DNA of 64,000 bases from Laetiporus sulphureus 93-53 (lineage: Eukaryota > Basidiomycota > Agaricomycetes > Polyporales > Laetiporaceae), in NCBI RefSeq assembly GCF_001632365.1, contig NW_024468576.1, positions 1 to 64,000 of the forward strand. Direction: 5' to 3'. Positions 44,196 to 56,335 of this stretch are shown one piece after another. The number at the start of each line of letters is the position of its first letter. Within the stretch, counting starts at the first letter, position 1. The notes under the pieces were generated by a model. It saw nothing but the letters and a program-made list of their open reading frames with translations, searched no databases and was not told the origin of the DNA. A program made the position numbers and the translations under genes.

Positions 44196-45586
44196 AAAGT
44201 TACTTATTTGGCTCACTTTGTTCACTTATCGTAGCTTGCTGCCACCAAACTCGTAGAGGGCTCACTTGGGTCCACTTGAGGTTTTTCCCACGCTTCACTC
44301 GTTCCTTTGTAGCTTGTTGTACCTCGCTGCTCCTCGCACCGCTCTTCCTTGCTACATGTTGCCCTCCCTCGCTTCGTTCTCGATTCCTCGTCGTCCATTA
44401 TGGCAGCAGACCCATCGCGAGTATGACACACACAGCCTCGAGGCAGCATTTATGTGCATTTTCAGCTGTCCTCCACTCTGTCACATCAGGGCTTTCCATT
44501 ACATCAAGCCATCATTGTAGTGACATATCACCTTGACTCATATGGTGGTTGAGATTGTCTAGCTGCACGGTAAGCTGCGCGATTCATACCCAGACTTCAA
44601 GATGTCCTCCTTGCCTATCGCCTTAACACCCGCGCCACCGAAACGCAAGTCAGTGTTCCTGAGCATCTTCTCGCGATTGGCATCACCATCCTATCACCCT
44701 CCATCCGATCAATGTCAGCTCGCGCCATCTCTCATTGAGGTCCACATGCCACCGGCAACACTACTATATAGTACATGTGGCGATTCCATTCGCTTTCGCT
44801 CATTTAGCTTCCCTCACGTTCTCTCACTTATCGTCACTTATGCTCGCGTATCCTGCACGTATCGTCACTTACACTCACTTGACAGCGCGTACGTTCACTT
44901 ATGGCTGCATAGAGTTGGAATTATCCTCTATATTGAGCACTTATTCTCCTGTAGCTCACCATGCAGACACAAATGCACCGGCTTGTTCAAGGCTTCTTCT
45001 GCTGGCGCTTCCAGCCCTGCCGCCCTTTCGACCTCGCTCCAGTCACCAGTCTAGCTCGCGATGTGAGTTATCACTGCGATGGGTCACGAACACTCACATT
45101 ACAGTCAGGCCACCGCGAGACGAATCGTCGCCAAAGGCTACGTAACTGTACATCAGCGTCAGCGCATCACGAGCCATGTGAACATGCCGAGGCGGCGAGC
45201 AGAAAACTGGGCGGTTTGACGGTGATGGCGGGCTAGGTAGGTGCATAACACAGCCTTGGAGTATTTACATAGTAGCTGTCTGACTTCAATGTGGCCGATG
45301 CATAATGAATCAGCCAGTTAACAGAAGGGTCGGAGAGGAACAAATCTAGAGGATTTACCGCGACTGCTGATGCCTATTTTGCCCGGCAGGGGCCTTGCTG
45401 GGGCCACTGAGACTTGCAGGGGTTCACTTTGGGTTCACTTTTGGTCACTTGTACTCACTTGCTCAGTGGGCAACATGCAGGAAGTGTCAAGTGAGCATAA
45501 GTGAAGACAAGCGAGAATAAGCGCCCGACGTCGACAATTTCACTTGTGCTGCCAAAATAAGGTTCAAGTGAACCAAAAGTAACTTT
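44196..45586. mobile_element. Putative non-autonomous element with TCACTT-rich ends
   Basis: The left end reads AAAGTTACTT followed by TTGG and TCACTT. The right end is the inverse (AAGTAACTTT preceded by AAGTGAACC). Inside both ends, TCACTT/AAGTGA copies are numerous (roughly a dozen), for example around 44,800-44,900 and 45,420-45,480. No transposase or other gene is visible in the 1.4 kb. No target duplication was found, so the ends could be off. A hAT-like or other short inverted-repeat element is one possibility. It separates the NADAR gene from the second PARP-like gene and stops 195 bp before that gene's ATG. Confidence 0.45.
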
Positions 45587-45781
45587 TGTAAGGGATAAGT
45601 GACTAAGTGAAGTGAAATTGTGAACCGTCGCCATGCGGCAGTTTGATCGCGAGCCATACTAGCTCAAGGGAACGCGCTTCTCCCACGACCCAGCAGCTCA
45701 CTTCCCCCAGCAGCGAGTCCGACATATCTTTCTCCTGATATCGGTAGCGGTCTGAATAGCTTTTGGTGTGCTCTGACGGCG

Positions 45782-47661
45782 ATGAACAGTCAGAACATAT
45801 TATGCAGCTATCCAGGCTGCACAAGGACCGCATGGCAGGATTCCAGCGGCTCAATCTCGTTGTACTGTAGTAACACCCATCGGGACGCCATGGCTCGCAA
45901 TCGCTCTGGGATTCGTTACTGCAAGGTTGTATAGTCCATAAATACATATGTTATGGGAGCCTCACTGACGAGACAAGTGGCGATCGTAACAGAATTGCAA
46001 TTCCCGACCCGTTTATGTTGAGAATGGCCGTGGTACGTCTCTACCGCTAGGATACCTTCTGAGCGTTTGAGTGCCCCGGTGGGGGACTGAACATCCGCAC
46101 AGCTCACGACTTTTGTGGCAAGCGCTGTGCGACGAGCTTTCATATGGTCTCTGACGAGCTTCACGATCAATTCGAGCGTCTTGCACTGTCCCCGGCCGCC
46201 AACAAATCACAGGTTCCCTGTAAGTTCCCGAAGTGCCGCAGCCCTGCGTTTGTAGGTGCGGACGGGACATCGAGTGGTTACTGCTCGAACAAACATCGGC
46301 TGTACGTCTCTGTGTCGCGATGGCCATTTTTGATAGTGACGACTTAGATGTAATATCACAGCGAGGCCGTCAAGACCGGCAGAGCGGAAGCCTGTCTGTT
46401 GTAAGCACTCTCGTCCTTGATATCAAGCACATCTCAAGCCGACTATATGCTGCTAGTTGCTACAAGTGGCCGAAGGCCACCATCGAGGGTACATTGTCCG
46501 ATTTTTGCTCGAAGAAATGTGGACAAGACGCAATCCTCAACGGTAAAGGCATATAGCGTTGTTCCGACTCGTTGGAAAGTAACGTGAAAAACCTCCAGCT
46601 CCAGTCATCTTGAGTGTTCCAATGAGCCAGATCTCTTTCAAAGACGGTATGAAGTTGGTTGTGGAAGCGGTTCTGACTTGTTGACGTTGCGTGCAGTTAA
46701 GAAACAGTTTTTGGATGGATGGAAACATCCTACGGCAAAACCTACCGTTGTAAAAGCAAGCGTACACACTTCTTATGGCAGCGTAACCCACTGACGCGTA
46801 GCAACAGGTCTATAAGATCTACAGTGACCAGAACCACAACAACAACTTCATGCGCTACCGGTAAATATTCACCACCCTCTTATGCACATGGATGACTGAA
46901 GCGGACCGGGCGGATTAGGCAATCTGTGGAAAGACGCACAGGTCTGCCAGGTGGGAATAGCAAGCGTCGCTGGCACGGTACTGTCCGAGAGTGCCGGCTG
47001 GGAGACAGCGACAACGACTTGATGCTCTGCTCGATCGGAGGCTGTTCACTTTGCAGCATAATCCGCGTAGATATCTTTCTATTTTCATTTCAAGCAGGTT
47101 GATAAAGTCTACTTTGTCCGCAGTCATCGTTCTCCCTTGCGCAGGCTTACAAAAGGACGAACTTTGGCCGATTTGGTCATGGAATCTACACCTCGGCGAC
47201 GTCATCCAAGGTTCGTTTTCACTGAATGACAAGATCGATTGGTGGCTCATCATTGCATGTATCGATAGTCGAACGATTACGTAGCTGAGCATGGAGGATC
47301 GCCGTACAGGGCCGTTCTTCTGAGCGATGTCGTGTTGGGGAAGACTATCAAGCTCACGACCGGCAATACGAGCCTGAGAGAGGTGAGCAACTGAGCCGGC
47401 TTCGTTGGCCATGATTGATTTGACTCGGTTCAGCCACCGCGCGGATATGATTCGGTCGTGGGCGAACCCGGGGGCGATTTAAACTACGATGAGAGCATTG
47501 GTGAGTTCTGGCTTGTTGAGCTCACTGTTCTGTGATGCTGACAGTGTGTGTCTGCAGTGTATAAGGTGATGCACCGCATACATGCTGTACCGATGCATAC
47601 TGATGACTTTGGCTAGAACGAGGCGATACGCCCTTTGTTCTTGGTTATCTACCGTTCGTGA
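45782..47661 (+). CDS. PARP-like ADP-ribosyltransferase with Cys-rich N-terminus (copy 2)
   Basis: This is a paralogue of the gene at 40650 with the same exon pattern, ATG 45782 to TGA 47661. The Cys modules repeat: C-S-Y-P-G-C...Y-C-S-N-T-H-R; C-K-N-C-N-S-R-P-V-Y-V-E-N-G...H-D-F-C-G-K-R-C-A; C-K-F-P-K-C...Y-C-S-N-K-H-R; C-Y-K-W-P...F-C-S-K-K-C-G. The catalytic part has Q-F-L-D-G-W-K-H-P, R-R-W-H-G-T, N-F-G-R-F-G-H-G-I-Y-T-S-A-T-S-S-K and D-E-S-I-V-Y-K, again with a full H-Y-E triad. Both copies appear intact. Differences cluster in linkers and in the residue after the catalytic Glu (Ser here, Cys in copy 1). The promoter region directly abuts the TCACTT-ended insert. Confidence 0.85.
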
Positions 47662-48109
47662 GCTCATCGCCCTGAGGAAATAGGGTTCAAACGTTCATGT
47701 TTCAATGTTCCCTGCCTGGATGGCAATGTGTAAAACCAGTCTGTAAGTTGATTTCAGGTGCTCTTGTTGCTTGTACGAATTGCTATGCAGAGATTGTGAC
47801 GATCCTGTTGCTTCGCTCGATGTATATACGTGTACCAATCGTTGCTCATGCTCATGATACAAATGACAAGTTGAACTGGCGACACCATGTTCGATGAGCA
47901 AGAAGCTTTTGTGGCAACTGATACCTCGAATGCTTGAGTCCACTGATTGCCACGGTGACAGTTGCTGACTACCGTGATGAACTGAAGCTTTGGCTCAAGG
48001 TAAGATTGCGCACATCCTACTGTCAATGAATACTCGAACAGTGAAGCGACTTTCACGACTCTCTGGTTTTCTGTGGAACTGGTATATTAGGTCTAGTATG
48101 TGCCCTATT
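47662..48109. other. Intergenic, nothing recognised
   Basis: Tail-to-tail gap between the second PARP-like gene and the DUF6593-like gene; no gene supported. Confidence 0.4.
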
Positions 48110-49100
48110 TCATGCGGCCAACATCAGCTTCCGTTCAACCACCAATGCCGAGAGGAGAATTTGGTCAAAGAGTCGGTGGCCGTCCGGGAAGACAGTAAGA
48201 GTGGCATTTGGCAGTGGTGGTGACGCATCGAGTGGGGGAGGGACGAATGACGCCAGCTGCGAGGAGGAACGATCGGAACACTGAGAAACCACGCGTATGA
48301 GATCGTTTACGTAGCGGTACTATGGAAGAGGACGCACGACACACATTGGCGAGCCGTCGTCCAGTATCGTGCGACAGTCCCACCGAAGCTCGACATTCTC
48401 ATGTCGCCACCTGAATTGTCGCTGGAACATTAACAAGGTGAGCGGGATCCCAATGGGGAGGTGCCACTGTGTCGCTCACAGGAGAACGAGGATCGCTCGA
48501 GAGCATATTCTTGAGCCTCGTCGAATAATGCCCTATCGTCACCGTCGCGCGCTTGTGTGTGATGCCCATCCTACCGAGCACGAGCTAGATGAGATACGCT
48601 CGCATCAAGTCGAACCCCGCACAAACTCGCGACTCACTCAAACTCGCCAATCAGCTCGCCCTCCGCATCAGATCCTCGGTGCACTGAAGTGATGTAGGAC
48701 AGTGGGGAAAACGGATTCAGGTTGAGCTTCACGGAGATGAAGTAGAGCGCGCCACGGCCGGGGTCGACGGAACGCGGGGGCACGAGGAGCATAGACTCGG
48801 AGTTCCATGAGATGAAGGTGTAGATCAATGGCTGCGTGGGTCGCTCGATATGGAGATACCTGATCATGACGAAAAGTCAGCAGAGCACTCAACGATATGA
48901 ATTGCACAGGTGCGCACCGTGGTGGACGAGAGACTGTTGGAGTCCTTGATGCAAGGGAAACCGCTCGGACGCTGGACGTACCAGCATTGGCCCTGTAGCT
49001 GATGCACATCCTCAATCGCACCGACCATCTTGAACCGACAAAGCCTGTTTACATTGCACTCACTCGGGAAGCGTCTCGACCGTTTCAGTAGGAGAGTGCT
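48110..49100 (-). CDS. DUF6593-like protein, 5' end uncertain
   Basis: Small fungal proteins of this kind have no known role. The best-supported exon (about 48867-48635) reads P-L-I-Y-T-F-I-S-W-N-S-E-S-M, then P-L-S-Y-I-T-S-V-H-R-G and G-E-L-I-G-E-F-E. After a GT-AG intron comes L-V-L-G-R-M, then W-R-H-E-N-V-E-L-R-W-D with L-D-D-G-S-P. The last exon reads Q-L-A-S-F-V-P-P-P-L-D-A-S-P-P-L and ends at 48110. The V-P-P-P-L-D and A-L-V-V-E-R-K-L ends are those I associate with the family. The start is unclear: a candidate first exon at about 49,108 is out of phase by one base in my model, so the upstream limit is approximate. Confidence 0.55.
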
Positions 49101-49730
49101 CATCGCTGAACGGATCTGTATGAGGGCGTGAGTTGCAGGCACGTCGAGCACTCGGATTGAAAACCCGCTGCGTACCAGAGACTTGGCTGGTGTCGATTAT
49201 CATCCTCTGTTCCACGACACGAACTGTCTGACATGCTCATATACTGCGCATCAGAAACAGATGGAGGGGCTGTGTCGAACGCGCTTGATCATGAACGTCG
49301 AACGTGACGACGCGCCCACAGGCGACTTCACCACCAGCCACTACGACGTCGACGGCAGAACCACATTCATCCAGTCCATCCAACAATCGCTAGTGGCTGG
49401 TGACTGCCAGTACCTGAGCGTGTTCTTTGTTGCCTTGCGGTCAGGAACTTCGAGGCTTGTGAAGGGGATACAAACAACAACTCGGTAAGTCCTGTCAACC
49501 TTCTCTTTATTGTCTGAGTTTGACACGGCGGCCAGTGAGGAATTGTACGTCACAGCGCGAACGAGGCAGTAGAACTAAGTATGTGGCCTGTTTTGCATCC
49601 ACGCCAATCATGCCGTGGCCTCAAGGTGGTCTAAGGTTTCACTCACCGACTTGGCTATATATTGTGGGGATCCAGCATCACTGCGTCGGCCACTCTAGAC
49701 TCACATCCTCTAAGGACCAAGCAATAACTC

Positions 49731-50994
49731 ATGCCGCTGGTCTTCCTTAGCCCGCCGATCTCCATCTCTACCGCGCACGCACTCGCCGCGTTCTTCGCAT
49801 GCTCATACGTCGGTTCGCTGTACATATCAAAGAACGCGCGTCTCGTATTCAAGAACGTGAGCACAAAAGGACTACAGAATGGTCAACAACGTGCAAAGGA
49901 GGATGACGAGCGGTGGCGCGATGACCCGGACGTCATTCGCGCGAGGGTCGTCGCGGCCTGCCTGAGCACCGTGGCCAACTGCACGGTCGTGCTCTGTGTA
50001 GTGTGGAGACGCCTCAAATGGCAATGGAATGTACGTTGGTTTGCTCACTGTGCCGATGGGACAAGCGTGGTTGATGACATGCCCTCCCAACAAGGATCTT
50101 CCTACTGCCCTTGAGACGACGGTGATGCGCCTCGGAATCGACCGTGCCCCTACGCTCGCCCAGAACGTCGTTCCCTGTCTCATCACGCCCGTCCTCTTTC
50201 TCGGCCCCCTTTATGGAGCTTGGCTTGCGGGCACGTTGCCGCTGCAGCGCAACTGGAGCTGGCGCTGGAACGCGCTTCCGGTCTTTTCGACATGGCAAGG
50301 CCTGCGTAACTACATCTTCGTGCGTGCCTAATTGAGTTAGATGTTCTCAATGCTCACTCATGTGCGCAGGGCCCGCTGACGGAGGAGGTCGTATTCCGCG
50401 CATGTACGCTTGCCGTATACCACATGGCGGGCGCTTCGAGGCGCAAGATGATTTTCCTTACTCCGCTGCTCTTTGGATTCGGTGTGTTCACCTTTACTGC
50501 GGCTGTCGCTCCTACTTACCCCTGCGGCAGCGCACGTACACCATGCATGGGAGATCTTCAACCGCTACGGTCGTGGAAAGGCTGCTGCAAAGCGCGCCCT
50601 CCTTGCCACGAGTGAGTCCCGTCGCGCTCTCTCGCACGCAGAACACTGACTTTCCCCGACACGCAGCCGTGCAGCTAACGTACACGTCGCTGTTTGGATT
50701 CCACACGACGTTTCTCTTCCTGCGCACGGGCTCGCTGCTCGCGCCTCTGTCCGCGCACATCTTCTGCAACTTCATGGGCCTCCCACAGCCGAACGTAGAG
50801 CTGGCACGCTTTCCCGCTAGAAGATACGGTAAGAAGTCTTAACCAACTGAAGCGAGCGAGGCTCATTGGGATTCATAGCGATCAGAATTGCGTATCTCCT
50901 CGGGATTGTGGGATACATCTGGACGCTCGGCCGGTGGAGCCACGTCGATGACTGCTTGTACTGGCCGGTCGAGGGAGCAAAACTGTTCTACTAA
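49731..50994 (+). CDS. RCE1: CAAX prenyl protease 2 (RCE1)
   Basis: This is an ER-membrane protease that removes the last three residues of prenylated CaaX proteins such as Ras and Rho. ATG 49731 opens with a hydrophobic segment ([15 protein letters not shown]). About six exons follow: R-W-R-D-D-P-D-V-I, then several membrane segments ([15 protein letters not shown]). The active-site blocks are [21 protein letters not shown] and [10 protein letters not shown], giving the Glu-Glu, His and His-x3-Asn expected of ABI/Rce1 proteases. The last exon ends at TAA 50994. All catalytic residues are present. Confidence 0.9.
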
Positions 50995-51554
50995 ATTGTG
51001 GACTTGGACTGGGATTGTTTTCTCGGAGCGTCTTCTTGCGGAACAGTAGGATGGATTTGGTTATTTTGTACAAAGATTTATTCATGCTGTGTTCTATTAG
51101 ACTACAGGTATATCGACCTCTCATGATGAACTGTGACTCTAACAAGATTCCGCTCTCAATTGAGGTCTGCTCGAGCAGCACACCAGCATGCGCGTATAAG
51201 GTACTATCGAGTTTAGGATAACCGAGCCGAATTACCAAGCTCCCCGAGGTCACGCTTGCCGGTGGTGGCCCACCCATGACTTCAAGAATTCCTGCTGTAC
51301 TCACCTCTTCGGCGATGACGCCTTCGCCTATTCCTATGCTCTCATCTCGTTTGTAATCATCTTGGCCGCTCACGATAGTGCTACTCCCAGATGACTGTTT
51401 ATAAACGTGAGATAGATGTTCCTGCCTGTTCGCCATTCTCACCCGTTCTTGAACCTCCGTGGTCCGAATTCTTTGACCTAACACCGAACCACGGCAGGGA
51501 CGCGTGCGATAAGCACCAAACACGTCTGCAACGAGAGCGACGTCAAGAGAAACG
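50995..51554. other. Intergenic between RCE1 and the first glutathione transferase
   Basis: A long minus-strand frame (51964-50882) crosses this gap but is antisense to the transferase exons and lacks motifs. No separate gene supported; the right part holds the transferase promoter. Confidence 0.45.
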
Positions 51555-52807
51555 ATGTCTGACAGCAACGGCGCGCCCAAGCGCAAGGTCACGTCCTTCC
51601 ACAACTTTATCGAAAAGGGAGGCAAGTTTGAACCCGAGAAAGGTACGCGATCGCTCGCGAGACAGAAATTCTGACGGGAGGTTGATGGTTGGTGCGCTCC
51701 GTTGCTGCAGGGCGATACCACCTCTATGTCGCGTATTCGTGCCGTGAGTGGAAGAGCATTGCGGAAGTTGTGGTCGTACTTAATGGCGCGTTTACCAGCA
51801 TGGGCTACGCGCACCCTCATCATGCGCCAGCTGAAGGGCCTCGAGGACATCGTCGACATCAGCGTCGTGTCCCCGCGCATGGGCCACGAGGGATGGCCCT
51901 TCGCCAAAGCGGACCCCTTCCCCGGCGCGACATCCGATCCCATCCACGACTCCGCACACATCAAGGAACTCTACTTTCGCGCAGAGCCCGAATATGGGGG
52001 GCGGTTCACCGTCCCTATGCTCTGGGACAAGAAGACGGACACGGTCGTGAACAACGAGAGCAGCGAGATCATCAGGATCTTCAACAGCGCGTTCAACGAA
52101 CTGTTGCCGGCGGAGAAGGCGCAGCTGGATTTCTACCCGGGAAAGTTGAGGGGGGAGATCGATGAGGTGAATTCGTGGGTGCTCACCACCGTGAACAGTG
52201 CGTCGCGCGTAGTCGTCTTTAACCTTTGAGGACACAGCTGATGTGCTGTTGCTATGTAGGCGGTGTGTACAAAGCTGGCTTCGCTCGTACGCAGGCCGCG
52301 TATGAAGCTGCCGTCATTCCACTCTTCGAGTCGCTCGACAGGCTCGAGAAAATACTCACAGGCAAAGACTACCTCATCGGCGACCGCCTCACCGAGGCCG
52401 ACGTCCGCCTCTTCCCTACTATCGTGCGCCCCTCCCTCCTTCATTTCCGCCCATATACTCACTCGCCGCCCTTGTCCGTGCTCGTTTCTTCGCGTGCCCG
52501 CAGGTCCGTTTCGATCCCGTCTATGCCAACCAGTTCAAGTGCAACCTGCGTTTGATCCGTGACGGCTACCCGGCCCTCCACCGCTGGCTCCGCCGTCTCT
52601 ACTGGACCAATCCTGCATTCAAGGACACATGCAACTTTGAGCACATCAAGACGAACTATTACTGGTCGACTCACTTCGTGCGTCTGCAGTTGTAATGCAC
52701 CGCGAAGTTAATTGCTAACGTATGCCGTGAAGGAGCACCTTAACCCCACTCAGATCATCCCTATTGGCCCGGTGCCGAACATTCTCCCCCTTGAAGTGGC
52801 TGCATAA
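51555..52807 (+). CDS. Xi-class glutathione transferase (glutathionyl-hydroquinone reductase), copy 1
   Basis: Xi-class GSTs strip glutathione from S-glutathionyl-hydroquinones, a reaction linked in white-rot fungi to breakdown of aromatic compounds. ATG 51555 gives a short cytosolic-type N-terminus. The first intron is followed by G-R-Y-H-L-Y-V-A-Y-S-C-P-W-A, with the catalytic Cys before P-W-A. Then come [19 protein letters not shown] and the helical domain with [18 protein letters not shown] family-typical end follows, with R-L-Y-W-T-N-P-A-F and V-P-N-I-L-P-L-E. About six exons end at TAA 52807. It is tandem with a second copy 580 bp downstream. Confidence 0.9.
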
Positions 52808-53389
52808 GCCCTATGAAGGAGTCTTGGGCCCAGGAGAGCGCGAATAATCCGTGAATATTCAGTGCGACTCGGGCGGAAAGCGTGTGTACACGAGATGTAG
52901 GAATATATTTTCTCGAATGCAGGACATTTAAGCGCATTAGAGGAAAATGCTCCTGCATGCATGAAGACGCAATAACGCAGGTAGCCTCATCAATAAGCCT
53001 CTGTAGAGAAAGACAACCATTTCTCTGTGCTCACAGTGCAGGAATTTAGGGCCAATGCCTGACGAGCTTTTGTGTTTGTGGATACAGAGCACCTTGATGA
53101 TCCGCGAACATGTCCTGCGTGATTCGCTCATTATACATTCTAATGTTGGCTTGTTCCTATGTGTACTGCAGGTTCAGTGGATGCTGTATAATCTTTAAAG
53201 CGAATGAGGGATAGTCGACGTCGAAGTAGATCAATGAAACCTCCGCCGCGCGAGCGGCTGGTGAGCAAACTGCTCGGTGATGACGCCTGCTCTAATCATA
53301 CTCGTAATCGCCCTGACCGCTGCCTACTCCAAACAGTCATCTGCTTCACAGACGACCCACTATGACCGCTCATAAAGCGCACGGCGCGC
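52808..53389. other. Intergenic between the two glutathione transferases
   Basis: No gene recognised. It contains the promoter of copy 2. Confidence 0.4.
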
Positions 53390-54825
53390 ATGCTCCTTTC
53401 TCGCAACCTCATCCTTCGTCTGCCAGTGCGTGCACGTTCTCATCGCGCTGTGCTCTCCGTCGCACGCTCTGTCCACTCTCTGCGTTCGCATCACGACTCC
53501 AGCATTAGGTTCAGGCTAAGCATCCATTCGGAAACACGAGCAATGAGCACTAAGGACGTCTCCCACCAAAGCGATATTAACAAGATGACGACCGACAGTG
53601 ACGGCTCCTTCAAGCGTAAGGACTCATCCTTCCGTAGCTTCATTCAGAAGGGAGGCAAATTCGAGCCCGAGCAAGGTACGCTCCCACCGCAAGGCGGACG
53701 CCCGGACATGCGACAACTGATCGATTTCTGCGTTCTACCATCGCAGGCCGATACCATCTCTACGTCTCGTACGCATGCCGTGAGTATCCAGGCGTATATG
53801 CATGCGTGTCGCCCCTGACCGCTCATCCACCAGCATGGGCGACGCGCACTCTGATCATGCGCCAGCTGAAAGGCCTTGAGGATTTCATCGACGTCAGCGT
53901 CGTCTCACCGCATATGGGCTCCGACGGCTGGCCCTTCGCCACCGCAGATGCCTTCCCGGGCGCAACCCCCGACCCGATCCACAATTCCGCACACGTCAAG
54001 GACCTCTATCTCCGCGCGGATCCCGCATATGACGGCCGCTTCACCGTTCCTGTGCTCTGGGACAAGAAGACGGACACGATCGTAAACAACGAGAGCAGTG
54101 AGATCATCAGGATCTTTAACAGCGCGTTCAACGAGTTGCTGCCGGTGGAGAAGGCGAAGTTGGATTTCTATCCGGAGGAGCTGAAGGCCCAGATTGACGA
54201 GGTGAATGCGTGGGTATATGATACCGTTAACAGTACGTCCGTGTTTCGTAGTCTTCATGCCGTTGTGAGATCCTGAGCCACTGAATCCGTGTAGACGGCG
54301 TGTACAAGTCTGGGTTCGCGCGTACGCAGGCCGCGTATGAAGCTGCCGTCTTCCCTCTCTTCGAGTCGCTCGACCGGCTCGAGAAGATGCTCACCGGTAA
54401 AGACTATCTCATCGGCGATCGTCTCACCGAGGCCGACATTCGCCTCTTCCCCACCATCGTACGTCCTTCCCCTCCTATACTTCACGCGCATATATCCACC
54501 TATCGATACCTTGTATGTGTCCACAGGTCCGCTTCGACCCGGTCTACGTCGGTCACTTCAAATGCAACCTCCGCACGATCCGCGACGGCTATCCCGCGCT
54601 CCACCGCTGGCTCCGCAGGCTGTATTGGACGGTCCCCGCGTTCAAGGACACGTGCAACTTTGAGCACATCAAGACGCATTATTATTGGTCGCACCCCATG
54701 GTACGTGCGCCGCGTGTCCGGAGGGAAGGATACTGACGATGCGATGTGGATGGTAGATTAACCCGACGAGGATCGTTCCTGCCGGTCCGGTGCCAAACAT
54801 TCTCCCGCTTGAGGGGAAGGCGTAG
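53390..54825 (+). CDS. Xi-class glutathione transferase, copy 2, with probable mitochondrial presequence
   Basis: This is a tandem paralogue of the gene at 51555 with the same exon pattern and the same catalytic block (Y-A-C-P-W-A-T-R-T). It keeps [21 protein letters not shown] and V-P-N-I-L-P-L-E. It differs at the N-terminus: from ATG 53390 the frame adds about 51 residues rich in Arg, Ser and Leu with no acidic residue in the first ~35 ([14 protein letters not shown]). That is the composition of a mitochondrial targeting sequence. A second in-frame ATG at 53543 would give a cytosolic form, so dual targeting from two starts is possible. Substrate is inferred from the class. Confidence 0.88.
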
Positions 54826-56335
54826 ATATTCTGTTTTGCGGTTCGATGTCGCATCCTGCGAGCAGTCGGGGTTTGTAAAAATAACCGCCCGTTTCCCAGT
54901 GTTTATGTTTTAGTCACCATATCCCAAGATGCTTCCACCAGCTGTGATCATGCATCCAGTCACCACATGCATCACTATATAGATAACCCACAACCAACAT
55001 TTGCATCCACGGCCATAGGACTCTGAAAGCACCGCATCCCGTCCGATCTGCGCAGTTAACCAGAGTGCCGCCCAGTTAGTACCATGGTGGGGGACCACAC
55101 GGGAATCCTGGGTGCTGTGGTTTTTGCCCACGCACCAGACATGCATCACTTGTATCATATCGATGAAGCATCGGATTTCAAGTGCCGTCGATTAATCGTT
55201 GGACATTGACGTAATCTGATCATAGTTTCAAGCTTAAGCTCTTTGAAGTACGACCCATCCATATCTTCGTGTTGAAGTCTGTAGCAGCTGATGGCCTTTG
55301 CGTAGACGCTATCTTCGTTTCCAACTGTTGTGGCAATGCACACACCATGGTTTCTGTGCTTACGGAGCGCCCGTTAAAGCATGACTTCTGATAGCTGTCA
55401 AGCGTTCGGCTCACGCCTTGCATCTCGTCAATTTCATTATTTGAGTCGCTTGTTTCTCAACAGTATGCTGACCATCTTCGCTACACTGACACTGCCACTC
55501 CAAAAATGCCATCATCAATGTCCATAGTGGGCTTATTTGTTTCTCGTTCCTTGTCGCGTTCACGGATGATCGCAGCACTACCTCGTGAGTGTCGACCCCG
55601 TGCTCCCTCTACGTTCCGCGGGCCGCATTTTCAGATGTTTAAAAGTAATCCTGCTTTGTCTGTCCTAGCTCACCCCCATCCACTGTTGCGATTTGTGATT
55701 GGAGGGCCGCCTTCGGCGTCGGACCACCGGTTCGTTTATCCTTATACGGTATCACTAATTCCTACTTTAGCAAATGCTTTCCCCACTCAATGTTGAGCTC
55801 CCCAACGCTCATTGCCCTTCACACTCTGGACAGGAGGCATATATATATTCGTGTTGAGTACGCCGGATGCCCCAGAGGCTTTTACCCTGGTGCATCCGCG
55901 TACGTGGTTTTACCCTTAGCCCCGCTCTATACAGATGTACTTACTGGTAGCACAGTGACGCGAAAGTACGCGTCACTACAGCCCTCCGGTCATCCATTGC
56001 ACCACCGCGCCGAAGCGCATTATCCACTGTCATCAGCTGCTCATCGAGTCACATTTTCGCTCCGAGTCAACCGTCTGCAGCTATGTACGCGGGAGAGGAT
56101 GGTATGTCTAGCCTCATTCTGTCCAAGCGAAGTGTCTCTCATGATCAATACTGGAGACAACAAGCAGATTGTTTCTTCAAAGCGTGTTCCTCCCCCGAAT
56201 GAGGTCGAGAACAACGCCATCGCAATAATCGCTTCCAACAAAGCTCAACCGAGGCCGCTAGGGCCAGCGTGTTGTTACGTGAGTAAGCACATAATTTCAT
56301 GCACGATCAACATCACCCACTGATTGACGATACTA
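54826..56335. other. Intergenic, possible missing 5' exon of the aerolysin-like gene
   Basis: No confident gene. A 178-codon frame (55790-56323) ends just before the aerolysin-like exon, but its reading frame does not join to it across the obvious GT-AG intron (56276-56335). A true first exon may be hidden here. Confidence 0.4.

Noticed and set aside
50882..51964. A 360-codon minus-strand open frame
   Set aside because: It is antisense to the first exons of the Xi-class transferase, which has clear motifs and splice sites; it has no motifs itself.
55790..56323. 178-codon frame upstream of the aerolysin-like exon, considered as its first exon
   Set aside because: Across the obvious intron (GTGAGT ... 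CTAG) the phase does not join; the frame that would join has a stop and no ATG.
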